38,730 nucleotides of DNA, taken from contig CAZFPA010000016.1 of assembly GCA_964520975.1 (NCBI GenBank), positions 1-38,730 of the forward strand, written 5' to 3'. This stretch comes from CAZFPA01 sp964520975. GTDB taxonomy: Bacteria; Bacillota; Negativicutes; Selenomonadales; Selenomonadaceae. This document shows positions 7,450-16,166 of this stretch, piece by piece (the stretch's first letter is position 1; each line of letters starts with the position of its first letter). The notes beneath the pieces were generated by a model. That model saw only the letters and a list, made by a program, of their open reading frames with translations, was not told the origin of the DNA and made no database searches. The translations under genes and the position numbers were made by a program.

Positions 7450-8673
7450 TCAGGCCTGGCGGCGCAGCGAATGCAGTGCGGCCTGCCGACGATGGAACGG
7501 GGCGATCATGAGATAAAAGCATACGAGAGCACCGGCCTCACCGATTACCATAATCAGTGCCATCGGCATCGCGGTATTGCTGCCGGCGATACCGACGAGC
7601 GGAGCCATGATGCCGCCGGAGATCATCGAGAAGAAGCCGATGAGCGCCGACGCACTGCCGGCATTTTTCCCCTGCGTCTGCATCGCGAGCGAGAAGCTTG
7701 CCGCCCCCATGATGGACACCATGGAAATCGTCACGATGAGCGCGAGGATGACCAGCGCCAGCGGCGCCTGGAAATAAAAGGCACTGAAAATCAGCAGGCT
7801 GCCGGCAAAGGCCTGCACGAGTGCCCAGCGCAGCATGCTCACATCGGAGACACGCCCCGCGAGCCGGGCCGGCAGCGCACCGGCCAGCGCGATACAGATG
7901 CCGATGCCGCCGAAGATTGCGCTATAGGTCTGGGCTGAGACCGCGTAAATATTCTGGAACACGAAGGACGAGCCCGAAATATAGGCGAAAAACGCCGCGA
8001 ACGTAAAGCACTGCATGAAGCAATGGCCCAGGAAATAGGTATTCGTGAGCATCTGCTGAAAGCTGCGGAAGCTCGAACGGATGCCGCTGATACGGCTGGC
8101 CGGCGGCAGCGTCTCCCGGAAGAGCAGCGAAGCCCCTACGAGCACAAGCCCGATGACCGCCAGCAGCGCGAAGATGCCGCGCCATGAGGTAAAGAGCAGA
8201 ATCTGCCCGCCGATGACCGGCGCGAGAATCGGTGCGAGCCCATTGACCAGCATGAGCATAGAAAAGAACTTCGTGAGCTGCGGCCCCTCGCAGATATCCC
8301 GCGCAATGGCCCGCGCGATCACGATGCCGGCGGCACCCGCCAGCCCCTGGATGAAACGGAATACCAGGAATACCGTAATGGACGTAGCAAATACGCAGAC
8401 CAGCGATGAGAGCGCGAATACGCCCATGCCGACGATGAGCGGCAGCCGCCGTCCCTTCATATCGCTGATAGGCCCCGCGAAGATCTGCCCGATGGCCATA
8501 CCCGCCATCGTCATGGTCAGCGTGAGCTGGATCATCGAAATGCCCACGCCGAACTCCTCCGGCATAAACGGCAGGCTCGGCAGATACATATCCGTAGACA
8601 GCGGCGCCATAGCCGCCAGGGTTCCCAAAAAAACAGTCAGCCACAACAGGCTTTTTTTCTCTTTGACTTGCAT
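7450..8673 (-). CDS. Bcr/CflA-type MFS multidrug exporter
   Basis: A 407-residue, 12-helix major facilitator of the drug:H+ antiporter-1 family. The first helix carries STDMYLPSLP, diagnostic of Bcr/CflA. The loop after TM2 carries the MFS motif A as GPISDMKGRRLPL, and TM5 has a GLAPILAPVIGG stretch resembling antiporter motif C. Related proteins export bicyclomycin, chloramphenicol or sulfonamides; which drug applies here cannot be told. Its ribosome-binding site TAGGAGGA overlaps the stop codon of the upstream tetR-type gene, so the two are translationally linked and co-regulated. Confidence 0.9.
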   Translation of the reverse strand: MQVKEKKSLLWLTVFLGTLAAMAPLSTDMYLPSLPFMPEEFGVGISMIQLTLTMTMAGMAIGQIFAGPISDMKGRRLPLIVGMGVFALSSLVCVFATSITVFLVFRFIQGLAGAAGIVIARAIARDICEGPQLTKFFSMLMLVNGLAPILAPVIGGQILLFTSWRGIFALLAVIGLVLVGASLLFRETLPPASRISGIRSSFRSFQQMLTNTYFLGHCFMQCFTFAAFFAYISGSSFVFQNIYAVSAQTYSAIFGGIGICIALAGALPARLAGRVSDVSMLRWALVQAFAGSLLIFSAFYFQAPLALVILALIVTISMVSIMGAASFSLAMQTQGKNAGSASALIGFFSMISGGIMAPLVGIAGSNTAMPMALIMVIGEAGALVCFYLMIAPFHRRQAALHSLRRQA

Positions 8674-8685
8674 AAAATATTCCTC

Positions 8686-9294
8686 CTACATCGATTGCTG
8701 TGCGCAGGGCATGATTGCCCTGGCAAAGCACTGAGCTCCGAAAAGGACCTCTTCCTCCTTGCTCACCGAGCTCACAGGGCCGTAAACGTCCATGAGCTTG
8801 TTGCAGAAGATACCAAAATTGAAGCTCATGAAGTGGATCGCCAGCTTTTCGTTATCCGCCCGGACAATCCGTCCCCGACGGTACATCTCATCGAAATAAT
8901 CGATGAAGAACTGCTTCAGTCGCGTGGGGTCCTGCTTCACGTCGATGCCGTATTCCAACAGCTTGCGGCTCTCCTTGAAGCGTATGAGAATCGCTTTTTC
9001 ATTGCGCAGATTGAAATCGTACTGCATGCGGGCCAGCAGGACCAGGTCATGCTCCAGCTCCCAGGTCAGCTGCTCCCGCAGGCCGTTCTCAATCGGATAC
9101 TCAAAGGAATAATGCCGGATGATATCCGCCAGAATCGCCTGCTTGGAGCCATAATGCCGGAATACCGACATCTCACTCACCCCGGCCGCCGCCGCAATAT
9201 CCTTCGTAGTGGTCTCCTTATAGCCATTATCAGCGATCAGCGTCGTAGCCGCCTCCAGAATCCGCTCCTTTGTCCCTCGCTTCTCCACTTCCAT
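8686..9294 (-). CDS. TetR/AcrR-family repressor of the exporter
   Basis: A 202-residue TetR-type regulator. The N-terminal domain (MEVEKRGTKERILEAATTL, then TTKDIAAAAGVSEMSVFRHYGSK as the helix-turn-helix, about residues 30-52) is canonical. The C-terminal ligand-binding domain is not assignable to a known inducer. I chose the ATG at 9294, preceded by GCGAGG at suitable spacing; a longer frame reaching 9531 would run through the promoter and operator. It is the first gene of a two-gene operon with the exporter, and its promoter carries a perfect inverted repeat at the start site. This supports autoregulation and derepression by an exporter substrate. Confidence 0.92.
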   Translation of the reverse strand: MEVEKRGTKERILEAATTLIADNGYKETTTKDIAAAAGVSEMSVFRHYGSKQAILADIIRHYSFEYPIENGLREQLTWELEHDLVLLARMQYDFNLRNEKAILIRFKESRKLLEYGIDVKQDPTRLKQFFIDYFDEMYRRGRIVRADNEKLAIHFMSFNFGIFCNKLMDVYGPVSSVSKEEEVLFGAQCFARAIMPCAQQSM

Positions 9295-9308
9295 AACCTC
9301 GCTTTGTT

Positions 9309-9354
9309 TGTTAGTGCTAACTAACATTATATCGGCAAAAAAGTTTTTTGTCAA
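9309..9354 (-). promoter_or_regulatory. Consensus promoter and TetR operator
   Basis: On the minus strand TTGACA (9349-9354), a 17-nt spacer and TATAAT (9326-9331): a full consensus sigma-A promoter. Directly downstream, over the start site, lies TGTTAGT-GCTA-ACTAACA (9309-9326), a perfect 7+7 inverted repeat and the expected operator of the adjacent TetR protein. Confidence 0.9.
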
Positions 9355-9410
9355 AGAAAGAAAAAAATTTATGCAGGAAAGAATGCGCCGCCAAAGCTTT
9401 TCCTCGAGCA

Positions 9411-9444
9411 AAAAAACAGCCCGCAGGCGATTGCCTGCGGACTG
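9411..9444 (-). terminator. Terminator of the rpiB-glyA-upp operon
   Basis: A 12-bp stem with one mismatch (9417-9428 with 9433-9444) and a 4-nt loop. The adjoining A run before 9417 reads as T on the minus strand. It lies directly after upp. Confidence 0.9.
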
Positions 9445-9466
9445 TCCGAATACTTGCCATGAAAGA

Positions 9467-10102
9467 TTAAAGAGTACCGAAAATGCGGTCACCGGCGTCG
9501 CCGAGGCCCGGAACGATATATCCCTTGTCATTCAGGTGATCATCGATGGCGGCCACATAGACCGGAACATCCGGATGCGCTTCATTGACCAGGCGGATAC
9601 CCTCCGGAGCGGCCACGAGACACATGAGGATCATGGACTTCGCGCCCTTCTGCTTCAGAAGATCGAGCGCCGCCGCGGAAGAACCGCCGGTTGCGAGCAT
9701 CGGGTCAACGACGATGAGCGTACGCTCCTCGACATCCCCCGGCAGCTTGCAGTAGTACTCTACCGGCTTCAGGGTCTTCGGATCGCGGTACATGCCGACA
9801 TGGCCGACACGGGCCGCCGGAATCATGTTCACAACGCCGTTGAGCATGCCGAGACCGGCGCGCAGGATCGGCACTACGCCGACCTTCTTGCCCGCGAGGA
9901 CCTTCGCCTTGCACTTCGCTACCGGCGTCTCAATGTCGATTTCCTTCAACGGGAAATCGCGCGTGATCTCGTAGGCCATGAGCATGGCGATTTCTTCGAG
10001 CAGCTCACGGAAATCCTTCGTGCCGGTTTCCTTGCAGCGCATAAGCGTAAGCTTATGCTGGATGAGTGGGTGGTCAATTACGTTTACTTTTAAATCTGAC
10101 AT
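9467..10102 (-). CDS. upp: Uracil phosphoribosyltransferase
   Basis: The 211-residue protein converts uracil and PRPP to UMP in pyrimidine salvage. The PRPP loop reads VVDPMLATGGSS (about residues 130-141). The N-terminus VNVIDHPLIQHKLTLMR and the C-terminal uracil-binding GYIVPGLGDAGDRIFGT are nearly invariant in Upp. Length is normal (about 209). It is the last gene of rpiB-glyA-upp, 14 nt after glyA, with ribosome-binding site AAGGAAGG, and is followed by a terminator. Confidence 0.98.
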   Translation of the reverse strand: MSDLKVNVIDHPLIQHKLTLMRCKETGTKDFRELLEEIAMLMAYEITRDFPLKEIDIETPVAKCKAKVLAGKKVGVVPILRAGLGMLNGVVNMIPAARVGHVGMYRDPKTLKPVEYYCKLPGDVEERTLIVVDPMLATGGSSAAALDLLKQKGAKSMILMCLVAAPEGIRLVNEAHPDVPVYVAAIDDHLNDKGYIVPGLGDAGDRIFGTL

Positions 10103-10116
10103 TCTTTCGTCCTTCC

Positions 10117-11364
10117 TTATTCATATAATGGATATTTTTTACAGAGAACAGCCACACGCTGCTTTGCCTGCTGCTGCGCTGCATCATCCTGCGGATGATC
10201 CAGAGCCAGCGCGATGATCTCTGCGACTTCCTTCATATCGGCTTCCTTGAAGCCACGGGTCGTGAGGGCCGGAGAGCCCAGACGGATACCGCTCGTCACG
10301 AACGGGCTGAGCGGCTCGTACGGAATCGTGTTCTTGTTGGCCGTGATGCCAGCCTCATCGAGGATGTGCTCGGCCTCCTTGCCCGTGAGATTCTTGCTGC
10401 GCAGATCCACGAGCATCAGGTGATTGTCCGTGCCGCCGGACACGATGCGGAAGCCATTGGCCGTGAGCGTATCGGCCAATACAGCCGCATTCTTCACGAC
10501 CTGCTGGGCATATTCCTTGAAGGCCGGGGAAAGCGCTTCCTGGAAGGCCACGGCCTTGGCCGCGATCACGTGCATGAGCGGTCCGCCCTGGATGCCAGGG
10601 AAAATCGCCTTGTTGAACTGCTTGCCGAAGGCGGCATCCTTGCAGAGGATGAGGCCGCCGCGCGGACCGCGCAGCGTCTTATGCGTCGTGGAGGTCACGA
10701 CATCCGCATAGGGAACCGGGCTCGGATGAAGACCGGCTGCCACAAGGCCAGCGATATGAGCAATATCCACCATGAGGTATGCCCCCACCGACTTGGCGAT
10801 TTCCGCAAGGCGCGGGAAATCAATGATGCGCGCGTATGCCGATGCACCTGCTACGATGAGCTTCGGCTTGCACTCCTCAGCCGTCTTCTGCAGCGCGTCA
10901 TAATCAATGCGTTCCGTTTCCTTGTCGACACCATAGGGAACGATATGGAAATACTTGCCGGACATGTTGACCGGGCTGCCATGCGTAAGATGGCCGCCAT
11001 CGGTAAGGTTCATGCCCATGACCGTATCACCGGGCTGCAGCAGCGCGAAGAATACAGCCATATTGGCCTGCGCGCCGGAATGCGGCTGCACGTTGGCATA
11101 CTCTGCCCCGAACAGCTTCTTGGCCCGGTCAATGGCGAGCTGCTCCACTACGTCCACGTATTCGCAGCCACCATAGTAGCGCTTGCCAGGATAGCCCTCG
11201 GCGTATTTGTTCGTGAGCACGCTGCCCTGTGCGGTCAGTACCGCCTGGCTGACGATGTTCTCCGATGCGATGAGCTCCAGCTTGTTGCGCTGGCGATTCA
11301 GCTCACAGTCGATTTCCTTGGCAATTTCCGGGTCAACCTTTGATAATTCATCCATTAAGCTCAT
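10117..11364 (-). CDS. glyA: Serine hydroxymethyltransferase
   Basis: A 415-residue PLP enzyme interconverting serine plus THF with glycine plus 5,10-methylene-THF, the main one-carbon source. The PLP lysine is Lys229 in TSTTHKTLRGPRGG. ASENIVS, the NVQPHSGAQAN phosphate-binding region and DIAHIAGLVAAG are all intact. The ribosome-binding site AGGAGGTC is strong. The 91 nt between rpiB and glyA hold a hairpin CCCGGCA/TGCCGGG (11425-11431 with 11442-11448) without a T tract, so transcription likely continues from rpiB. The rpiB-glyA-upp grouping, seen in other Firmicutes, joins pentose phosphate, one-carbon and pyrimidine supply. Confidence 0.98.
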   Translation of the reverse strand: MSLMDELSKVDPEIAKEIDCELNRQRNKLELIASENIVSQAVLTAQGSVLTNKYAEGYPGKRYYGGCEYVDVVEQLAIDRAKKLFGAEYANVQPHSGAQANMAVFFALLQPGDTVMGMNLTDGGHLTHGSPVNMSGKYFHIVPYGVDKETERIDYDALQKTAEECKPKLIVAGASAYARIIDFPRLAEIAKSVGAYLMVDIAHIAGLVAAGLHPSPVPYADVVTSTTHKTLRGPRGGLILCKDAAFGKQFNKAIFPGIQGGPLMHVIAAKAVAFQEALSPAFKEYAQQVVKNAAVLADTLTANGFRIVSGGTDNHLMLVDLRSKNLTGKEAEHILDEAGITANKNTIPYEPLSPFVTSGIRLGSPALTTRGFKEADMKEVAEIIALALDHPQDDAAQQQAKQRVAVLCKKYPLYE

Positions 11365-11455
11365 TGAAAGACCTCCTGAATTTTGGTATAGAGTTTTTTG
11401 CTTTTCGCACTGTACAGCGGACGGCCCGGCACCTGGCAGGATGCCGGGACGCTCC

Positions 11456-11902
11456 TCAGCGATTCTGCTCGAGTGCCATGACCTTGTTCACCCGGCGCTC
11501 ATGACGACCGCCCAGGAACTCCGTCTGTACCCACACCCGCACGATCTCGCCCGCGGGCCCAAAGCCCGTCACGCGACCGCCCATGGCCAGTACGTTTGCA
11601 TTATTATGTTCTCGCGACATGCGTGCCGAATAGACATCCTGGCACAGCGCCGCGCGAATCCCTTTGATTTTGTTGGCGGCAATAGAAATGCCGATGCCCG
11701 TGCCGCAGAGCACGATGCCGCGATCCGCCGCGCCGCTGGTGACATCCGCACAGACCTTCTCTGCAATATCCGGATAATCCACTGAATCCGTGGTGAAGGT
11801 TCCGACATCCCGGACTTCAATATCCTTGCATTCCGCAAGGACCTTCTTGACCTCTTCCTTGAGTTCCACTGCGCCGTGGTCGCTGCCAATGGTAATCTTC
11901 AT
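11456..11902 (-). CDS. rpiB: Ribose-5-phosphate isomerase B
   Basis: The 148-residue RpiB/LacAB-family protein interconverts ribose-5-phosphate and ribulose-5-phosphate. The N-terminus has GSDHGAVELKE (Asp8, His9), the catalytic base is Cys66 in VLCGTGIGIS, and His99 lies in SREHNNANVL. Length is typical. It is first in the operon with glyA and upp, with its own promoter (11948-11956) just after the tsaC terminator. The ribosome-binding site is AAGAAAGGCGG. Confidence 0.95.
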   Translation of the reverse strand: MKITIGSDHGAVELKEEVKKVLAECKDIEVRDVGTFTTDSVDYPDIAEKVCADVTSGAADRGIVLCGTGIGISIAANKIKGIRAALCQDVYSARMSREHNNANVLAMGGRVTGFGPAGEIVRVWVQTEFLGGRHERRVNKVMALEQNR

Positions 11903-11947
11903 GTAACTTCCGCCTTTCTTTGCGATGGTGTAAATGTATCCTATAGT

Positions 11948-11956
11948 ATTGTATCA
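11948..11956 (-). promoter_or_regulatory. Extended -10 promoter of rpiB-glyA-upp
   Basis: On the minus strand TGATACAAT: TG at 11955-11956 and TACAAT at 11948-11953. No good -35 box is present; the upstream DNA is the terminator of the tsaC operon. Confidence 0.5.
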
Positions 11957-11962
11957 TAAGAA

Positions 11963-12004
11963 AGGCCTTTGAAAAAATTTTTTCGCAAAATTTTTCAAAG
12001 GCCT
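11963..12004 (-). terminator. Terminator of the rpmE-tsaC operon
   Basis: A long near-perfect stem (11963-11981 with 11987-12004, one bulge) lies just after the tsaC stop. It contains A/T tracts and is followed by TTTCTTA on the minus strand. It separates tsaC from rpiB. Confidence 0.8.
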
Positions 12005-12012
12005 GTATTTCA

Positions 12013-13083
12013 TCAGGATAAAGCTTCCGTGGTATGAATGGAACGGAAGCCGCTGGCCTTGTGCAGACGATTCATGATCGCGAGCCCCAGCCCGGTCTCC
12101 GTCGTCCCCTCCGCCAGCAGCACATCGGCCGGCTTGCGGTCAAAGCTGCGCAGCGCCTCATAGAGACTGGCCGCAATCGCGCGCAGGTCGCCCTGGCCGC
12201 CATAGACATAGCAAAGCTCCGCCGGCAGCAGATCCGTCAGCTGCGCCGCGGCCTCCCGGCTCGCGATCACGCCTACGGTATGGCCCTCGGCCTGCAGGCG
12301 CCGTAGCTCCCGGCGCAGAGCCGGAGCCATCTTCTCCGGACGGCCCTCCATGAGCGTAAGCGGCGCCTTCGGCGCATAGTGCGTGTACTTCATGCCCGGC
12401 GCCTTCGGCACCGTGCCGGCTCCCACGAGCGCCGGATCGAGGCGCACCTCGCCCAGCACCTCCCGCAGCATTTCCATCGTAATGGCACCTGGCCGCAGCA
12501 CCGTAGCGACCGGCCCCGTACAGTCGACAATCGTCGATTCCACGCCAAAGCGGCAGAGCCCGCCATCGAGAATGAGCGGAATGCGCCCCTGCATGTCCCG
12601 ATAGACCGAAGCCGCCGTGGTCGGGCTCGGCCGCCCCGAAATATTCGCGCTCGGCGCCGCGACAGGCACACCGGCACTGCGGATGAGTGCACGGGCAATA
12701 TCGTTGTCCGGCATGCGGATGCCGACGGTATCAAGCCCCCCGGTAATGCTCAGCGGCACAGCCGCCGTGCGCTTCATGATGAGCGTAATCGGGCCGGGGC
12801 AGAACGCGGCCAGCAGCTTTTCCGCCATCTCGGGCACCTCGGCTGCGATGGTATCGAGCATGGAGCGGTCGGCAATATGGAGAATGAGCGGATTGTCCGA
12901 GGGCCGCCCCTTCGCCGCATAAATGCCGGCCGCCGCCTCCGCATCGAGCCCGTTCGCGCCGAGCCCGTAGACGGTCTCCGTCGGAAACGCCACCAGGCCG
13001 CCCGAGCGCAGAATATCGCCTGCCGCTGTGAGTTCTGCCGCCTGCGCGGCTGTATCTGCTATCAAAACTGTTTTTGTCTGCAT
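12013..13083 (-). CDS. tsaC: L-threonylcarbamoyladenylate synthase (Sua5/YwlC type)
   Basis: A 356-residue enzyme making threonylcarbamoyl-AMP from threonine, bicarbonate and ATP, the first step of tRNA t6A37 modification. The YrdC domain (about residues 10-200) has SGGLVAFPTETVYGLG, KGRPSDNPL and APSANISGRPSPT. A C-terminal Sua5 extension (about 240-345, beginning APGMKYTHYAPKAPL) makes it the long Sua5/YwlC form rather than short TsaC. I chose the ATG at 13083 with AGAAGG upstream; the frame stays open further upstream but that part overlaps prmC. It lies 16 nt after prmC, a firmicute arrangement linking termination and tRNA modification. Confidence 0.95.
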   Translation of the reverse strand: MQTKTVLIADTAAQAAELTAAGDILRSGGLVAFPTETVYGLGANGLDAEAAAGIYAAKGRPSDNPLILHIADRSMLDTIAAEVPEMAEKLLAAFCPGPITLIMKRTAAVPLSITGGLDTVGIRMPDNDIARALIRSAGVPVAAPSANISGRPSPTTAASVYRDMQGRIPLILDGGLCRFGVESTIVDCTGPVATVLRPGAITMEMLREVLGEVRLDPALVGAGTVPKAPGMKYTHYAPKAPLTLMEGRPEKMAPALRRELRRLQAEGHTVGVIASREAAAQLTDLLPAELCYVYGGQGDLRAIAASLYEALRSFDRKPADVLLAEGTTETGLGLAIMNRLHKASGFRSIHTTEALS

Positions 13084-13099
13084 GGTAAAAACCTTCTTG

Positions 13100-13981
13100 T
13101 CATTTTTTCCAGAGCACGACCACACGGTCGATGCCCGCATAGTCCTTGCGGATTTCCTGCCGCCCCCAGGCGGGATTCGCCGCAGCCAGCGCCGCGATCG
13201 GCCCGGCCTGATGAATACCGGCCTCGAGTGCCAGGAAGCCGCCAGCAGCCAGCAGCGCCGGTGCCCCGGCCACGAGCCGCTCGTAGAAGTCCATACCCGC
13301 CACCCCGCCAGCGAGCGCCCGCATGGGCTCATACTCCCGGACCTCCGGCTCCAGGCCCGCAATATCGGCCTCCGGTATGTAGGGCGGATTCGACACGATG
13401 GCCTGGAAGCTGCGCCCGGCCAGCGGCGCGAGCAGATCGCCCTCGAAAAACTCGATGCGCTCCGTCAGCTCCAGCGCCGCCGCGTTTTCCTTTGCGACCG
13501 CCAGCGCCGCCGCTGAAATATCCACGGTCACCGCCTGCAGCTGCGGCAGATAGTGCAGCAGCGACAGCGATATGGCCCCGGAGCCCGTACCGATATCAGC
13601 AACGGTTCCGCCGGGCTCCGCACCGCCGGCCGCTTCCTTCAGATGATCCATGACCGCCTGCACGAGGATCTCCGTATCCGGCCGCGGCACGAGCACCGCC
13701 GGCGTGACCTTGAACGGCAGCCCCATGAACTCGCGCTGCCCGATGATATAGGCAACCGGCATGCGCTGGATGCGCTTCTTGATATACTCCCGATAGAGCG
13801 TGAGCTCCTCCGGCTCGAGCGGCTCATCGAAATGCACGTAGAGATAGATGCGCTCCTTTTTGAGCACATGAGAAAGCAGCACCTCGGCGTCCAGACGCGG
13901 AGATTCCACGTCCTTCGAGCCAAAATACTGCTCCGTCCACTTCAATATGCGTCCAATGGTCCAGATTTCATTTTGTGCCAT
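13100..13981 (-). CDS. prmC: Release factor glutamine N5-methyltransferase
   Basis: The 293-residue SAM-dependent enzyme methylates the GGQ glutamine of release factors, raising peptide release. An N-terminal helical domain is followed by the SAM motif DIGTGSGA (129-136) and the catalytic NPPY (198-201). It starts one nucleotide after the prfA stop codon, so enzyme and substrate are made from the same mRNA with likely translational coupling. Confidence 0.97.
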   Translation of the reverse strand: MAQNEIWTIGRILKWTEQYFGSKDVESPRLDAEVLLSHVLKKERIYLYVHFDEPLEPEELTLYREYIKKRIQRMPVAYIIGQREFMGLPFKVTPAVLVPRPDTEILVQAVMDHLKEAAGGAEPGGTVADIGTGSGAISLSLLHYLPQLQAVTVDISAAALAVAKENAAALELTERIEFFEGDLLAPLAGRSFQAIVSNPPYIPEADIAGLEPEVREYEPMRALAGGVAGMDFYERLVAGAPALLAAGGFLALEAGIHQAGPIAALAAANPAWGRQEIRKDYAGIDRVVVLWKK

Positions 13982-13982
13982 A

Positions 13983-15050
13983 TCACTTAACCCGTTTCAT
14001 TTTTTCAGCCTGATCGGCCGTAATGAGTGCGTTCAGCAGCTCGTCGAGCTCGCCGTTCAGCACGAAATCCAGCTTGTGCAGCGTGAGACCGATGCGATGG
14101 TCCGTCACGCGGCCCTGCGGAAAATTATAGGTACGGATGCGCTCGCTGCGGTCGCCGGAGCCCACCTGGCTCCGCCGGTCAGCCGCAATGGCGTCAGCCT
14201 GCTGCTGCGCCTCCTGCTCCTGCACCCGGGCCCGCAGTACCCGCATGGCCTTTTCCTTGTTCTTGAGCTGGGATTTCTCATCCTGGCACTGCACCACGAT
14301 ACCCGTGGGCAGATGGGTGATGCGGATAGCCGTCTCCGTACGGTTGACGTACTGCCCGCCCGCGCCGCTCGCACAATAGGTATCGATGCGCAGCTCATTG
14401 GCCTTGATATCGACCTCGACCTCATCGGCCTCCGGCAGCACAGCCACCGTCACCGCCGAGGTATGGATGCGCCCGGCGGATTCGGTCGCCGGCACCCGCT
14501 GCACGCGATGCGTGCCGCTCTCATACTTGAGACGGCTGTATGCGCCGTCGCCATCGACGGAAAAGGAAATCTCCTTGTAACCGCCGATCTCCGTCGGGCT
14601 CGCGTCGATGATGCCGATCTTCCAGCCCTGTTTCTCCGCATAGCGGGAATACATGCGGAAGAGGTCGCCCGCAAACAGCGCTGCCTCCTCACCGCCGACC
14701 CCGCCGCGGATCTCTACAATGACGCTCTTCTCGTCGTTGGGATCGCGCGGCAGCAGCAGCACGGGCAGCTCAGCATCGAGCTCCTCCTTGCGCTGGCGTG
14801 CCTCCGCGAGCTCCGCCTCCACGAGCTTGCGGAGCTCATCCTCAAGCGACTCCTCGAACATGGCCTTGTCATCCTCGATGGTCTGACAGACCTTTTTATA
14901 TTCGCGGAACTTCTCCACGATGGGCAGCAGCGCCGCGTGCTCCTTATTGTAGCGCTGCCACTTCTTCATGTCGCTGAGTACATCCGGGTCGCTGATGAGC
15001 GACTCCAGCTCCATGTATTTATCTTCAACTGCCTGTAATTTATCCAGCAC
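13983..15050 (-). CDS. prfA: Peptide chain release factor 1
   Basis: The 355-residue class I release factor reads UAA and UAG. The codon-recognition tripeptide is PAT (187-189), confirming RF1 rather than RF2, and the hydrolysis motif GGQ is at 231-233 in ASGAGGQYVN. The start is a GTG at 15048-15050 with ribosome-binding site GGGGTGA seven bases upstream; no in-frame ATG fits. It sits 18 nt after yqhQ and 1 nt before prmC. Confidence 0.97.
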   Translation of the reverse strand: MLDKLQAVEDKYMELESLISDPDVLSDMKKWQRYNKEHAALLPIVEKFREYKKVCQTIEDDKAMFEESLEDELRKLVEAELAEARQRKEELDAELPVLLLPRDPNDEKSVIVEIRGGVGGEEAALFAGDLFRMYSRYAEKQGWKIGIIDASPTEIGGYKEISFSVDGDGAYSRLKYESGTHRVQRVPATESAGRIHTSAVTVAVLPEADEVEVDIKANELRIDTYCASGAGGQYVNRTETAIRITHLPTGIVVQCQDEKSQLKNKEKAMRVLRARVQEQEAQQQADAIAADRRSQVGSGDRSERIRTYNFPQGRVTDHRIGLTLHKLDFVLNGELDELLNALITADQAEKMKRVK

Positions 15051-15068
15051 GAACGTTTCACCCCAAAA

Positions 15069-16064
15069 TCAATTCTTTCCGGCCAACGCTGCCTCCGAAA
15101 GCGCAGCCTCCTTTTCCGGTCCGGCTGCCGAAGCCGCCGCGGCTGTCTCCCCGACAGCGTCCTCCTCGACCGGAAGCTGCAGACCGCCTACGCGTTCAAG
15201 CTCCTCCGGCGGCAGGACTGCCGCGAGCGAGCGGATGGCCACCTCGACCATCTCATCGTCCGGCTGGTTCGTCGTTAGCTTCTGCAGCCAGAGCCCCGGC
15301 AGAATCGCCTTTTTCATGAGCGGATTCTCCGTGCGGCCCGCAAAGCGGATGATCTCATAGGAAATCCCCGCCACCACCGGCAGCAGGATGACCCGGGAAA
15401 GAATGCGCAGCCAGAGATCCGGCCAGCCCAGAAAAGCGAATACAAAAATGCTCACGACCATGACGATGAGCAGGAACGCCGTACCGCAGCGCGGATGCAG
15501 CGTTGAAAAACGCTGCACATTCTCCACGGTCAGCGGGCCGCCCGCCTCAAAGGCATGGATGGTCTTATGCTCAGCGCCGTGGTACTGGAATACCCGGCGG
15601 ATATCCTTCATGCGGGAAATGCCGAAGATATAGGCCAGGAAAATGCCGAGCCGCAGTACACCTTCCATGAGATTGAGGAACACAGGGTCCTCGGTGACGA
15701 AATGGAAAAGCTTGGCCGCCCCGGTCGGAATGGCCACAAAGAGCACCGCCGCCATGAGAAAAGCGAACGCAATAGTTCCCGCCAGCTCCTTGTCCGTGAG
15801 CTGCTCTTCCTCCTCACCGGCCATCTGCGCCGAATAGGACAGCGAGCGGATGCCCAGCACCAGCGACTCCCCCAGCGACACCACACCGCGCAGCATGGGC
15901 TTCTTCAGGATCGGATAGCGATCGCCGATCGAATTGACAGGCTTCGTCTGTACGGATATTTTCCCGGAGGGCTCGCGTACAGCCGTCGCCACAAGCTTCG
16001 GCCCGCGCATCATGACACCCTCGATGACTGCCTGCCCGCCTACCATCAAACATTTATTTTCCAA
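15069..16064 (-). CDS. yqhQ: DUF1385 membrane protein (YqhQ family)
   Basis: A 331-residue protein of the DUF1385/YqhQ family, whose biochemical function I do not know. The N-terminal part is soluble and highly conserved (MVGGQAVIEGVMMRGP); several membrane segments follow, with the family motif YHGAEHKTIHAFE and HPRCGTAFLL. The C-terminus is an Ala/Glu-rich tail. The best start is TTG at 16062-16064: AAGGAGGA at 16071-16078 is perfectly spaced for it, while an upstream ATG at 16118 has no ribosome-binding site. It lies between rpmE and prfA, a conserved position in Firmicutes. A partial terminator separates it from rpmE. Confidence 0.88.
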   Translation of the reverse strand: MENKCLMVGGQAVIEGVMMRGPKLVATAVREPSGKISVQTKPVNSIGDRYPILKKPMLRGVVSLGESLVLGIRSLSYSAQMAGEEEEQLTDKELAGTIAFAFLMAAVLFVAIPTGAAKLFHFVTEDPVFLNLMEGVLRLGIFLAYIFGISRMKDIRRVFQYHGAEHKTIHAFEAGGPLTVENVQRFSTLHPRCGTAFLLIVMVVSIFVFAFLGWPDLWLRILSRVILLPVVAGISYEIIRFAGRTENPLMKKAILPGLWLQKLTTNQPDDEMVEVAIRSLAAVLPPEELERVGGLQLPVEEDAVGETAAAASAAGPEKEAALSEAALAGKN

Positions 16065-16137
16065 CGGAATTCCTCCTTCATGCCCGGAATTTCCGGAATA
16101 GACACAATAGCGACACAAAGTCTTGAAATATAAAGGA

Positions 16138-16159
16138 AGCAGAGCATCTCTGCTCTGCT
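16138..16159 (-). terminator. Hairpin between rpmE and yqhQ (partial terminator)
   Basis: A perfect 8-bp stem AGCAGAGC/GCTCTGCT (16138-16145 with 16152-16159), followed on the minus strand by a weak T-rich stretch TTCCTTTAT. It probably lowers read-through from the abundant rpmE transcript into yqhQ-prfA, or stabilises the rpmE mRNA 3' end. Confidence 0.6.
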
Positions 16160-16166
16160 CCGCTTC

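Noticed and set aside
9295..9531. N-terminal extension of the TetR gene
   Set aside because: It would run through the consensus promoter, the operator and the upp terminator. The start at 9294 has a ribosome-binding site and the normal TetR N-terminus.
13084..13362. N-terminal extension of tsaC
   Set aside because: It overlaps prmC in another frame. Arg/Ser/Trp-rich shadow composition, and the start at 13083 fits the family.
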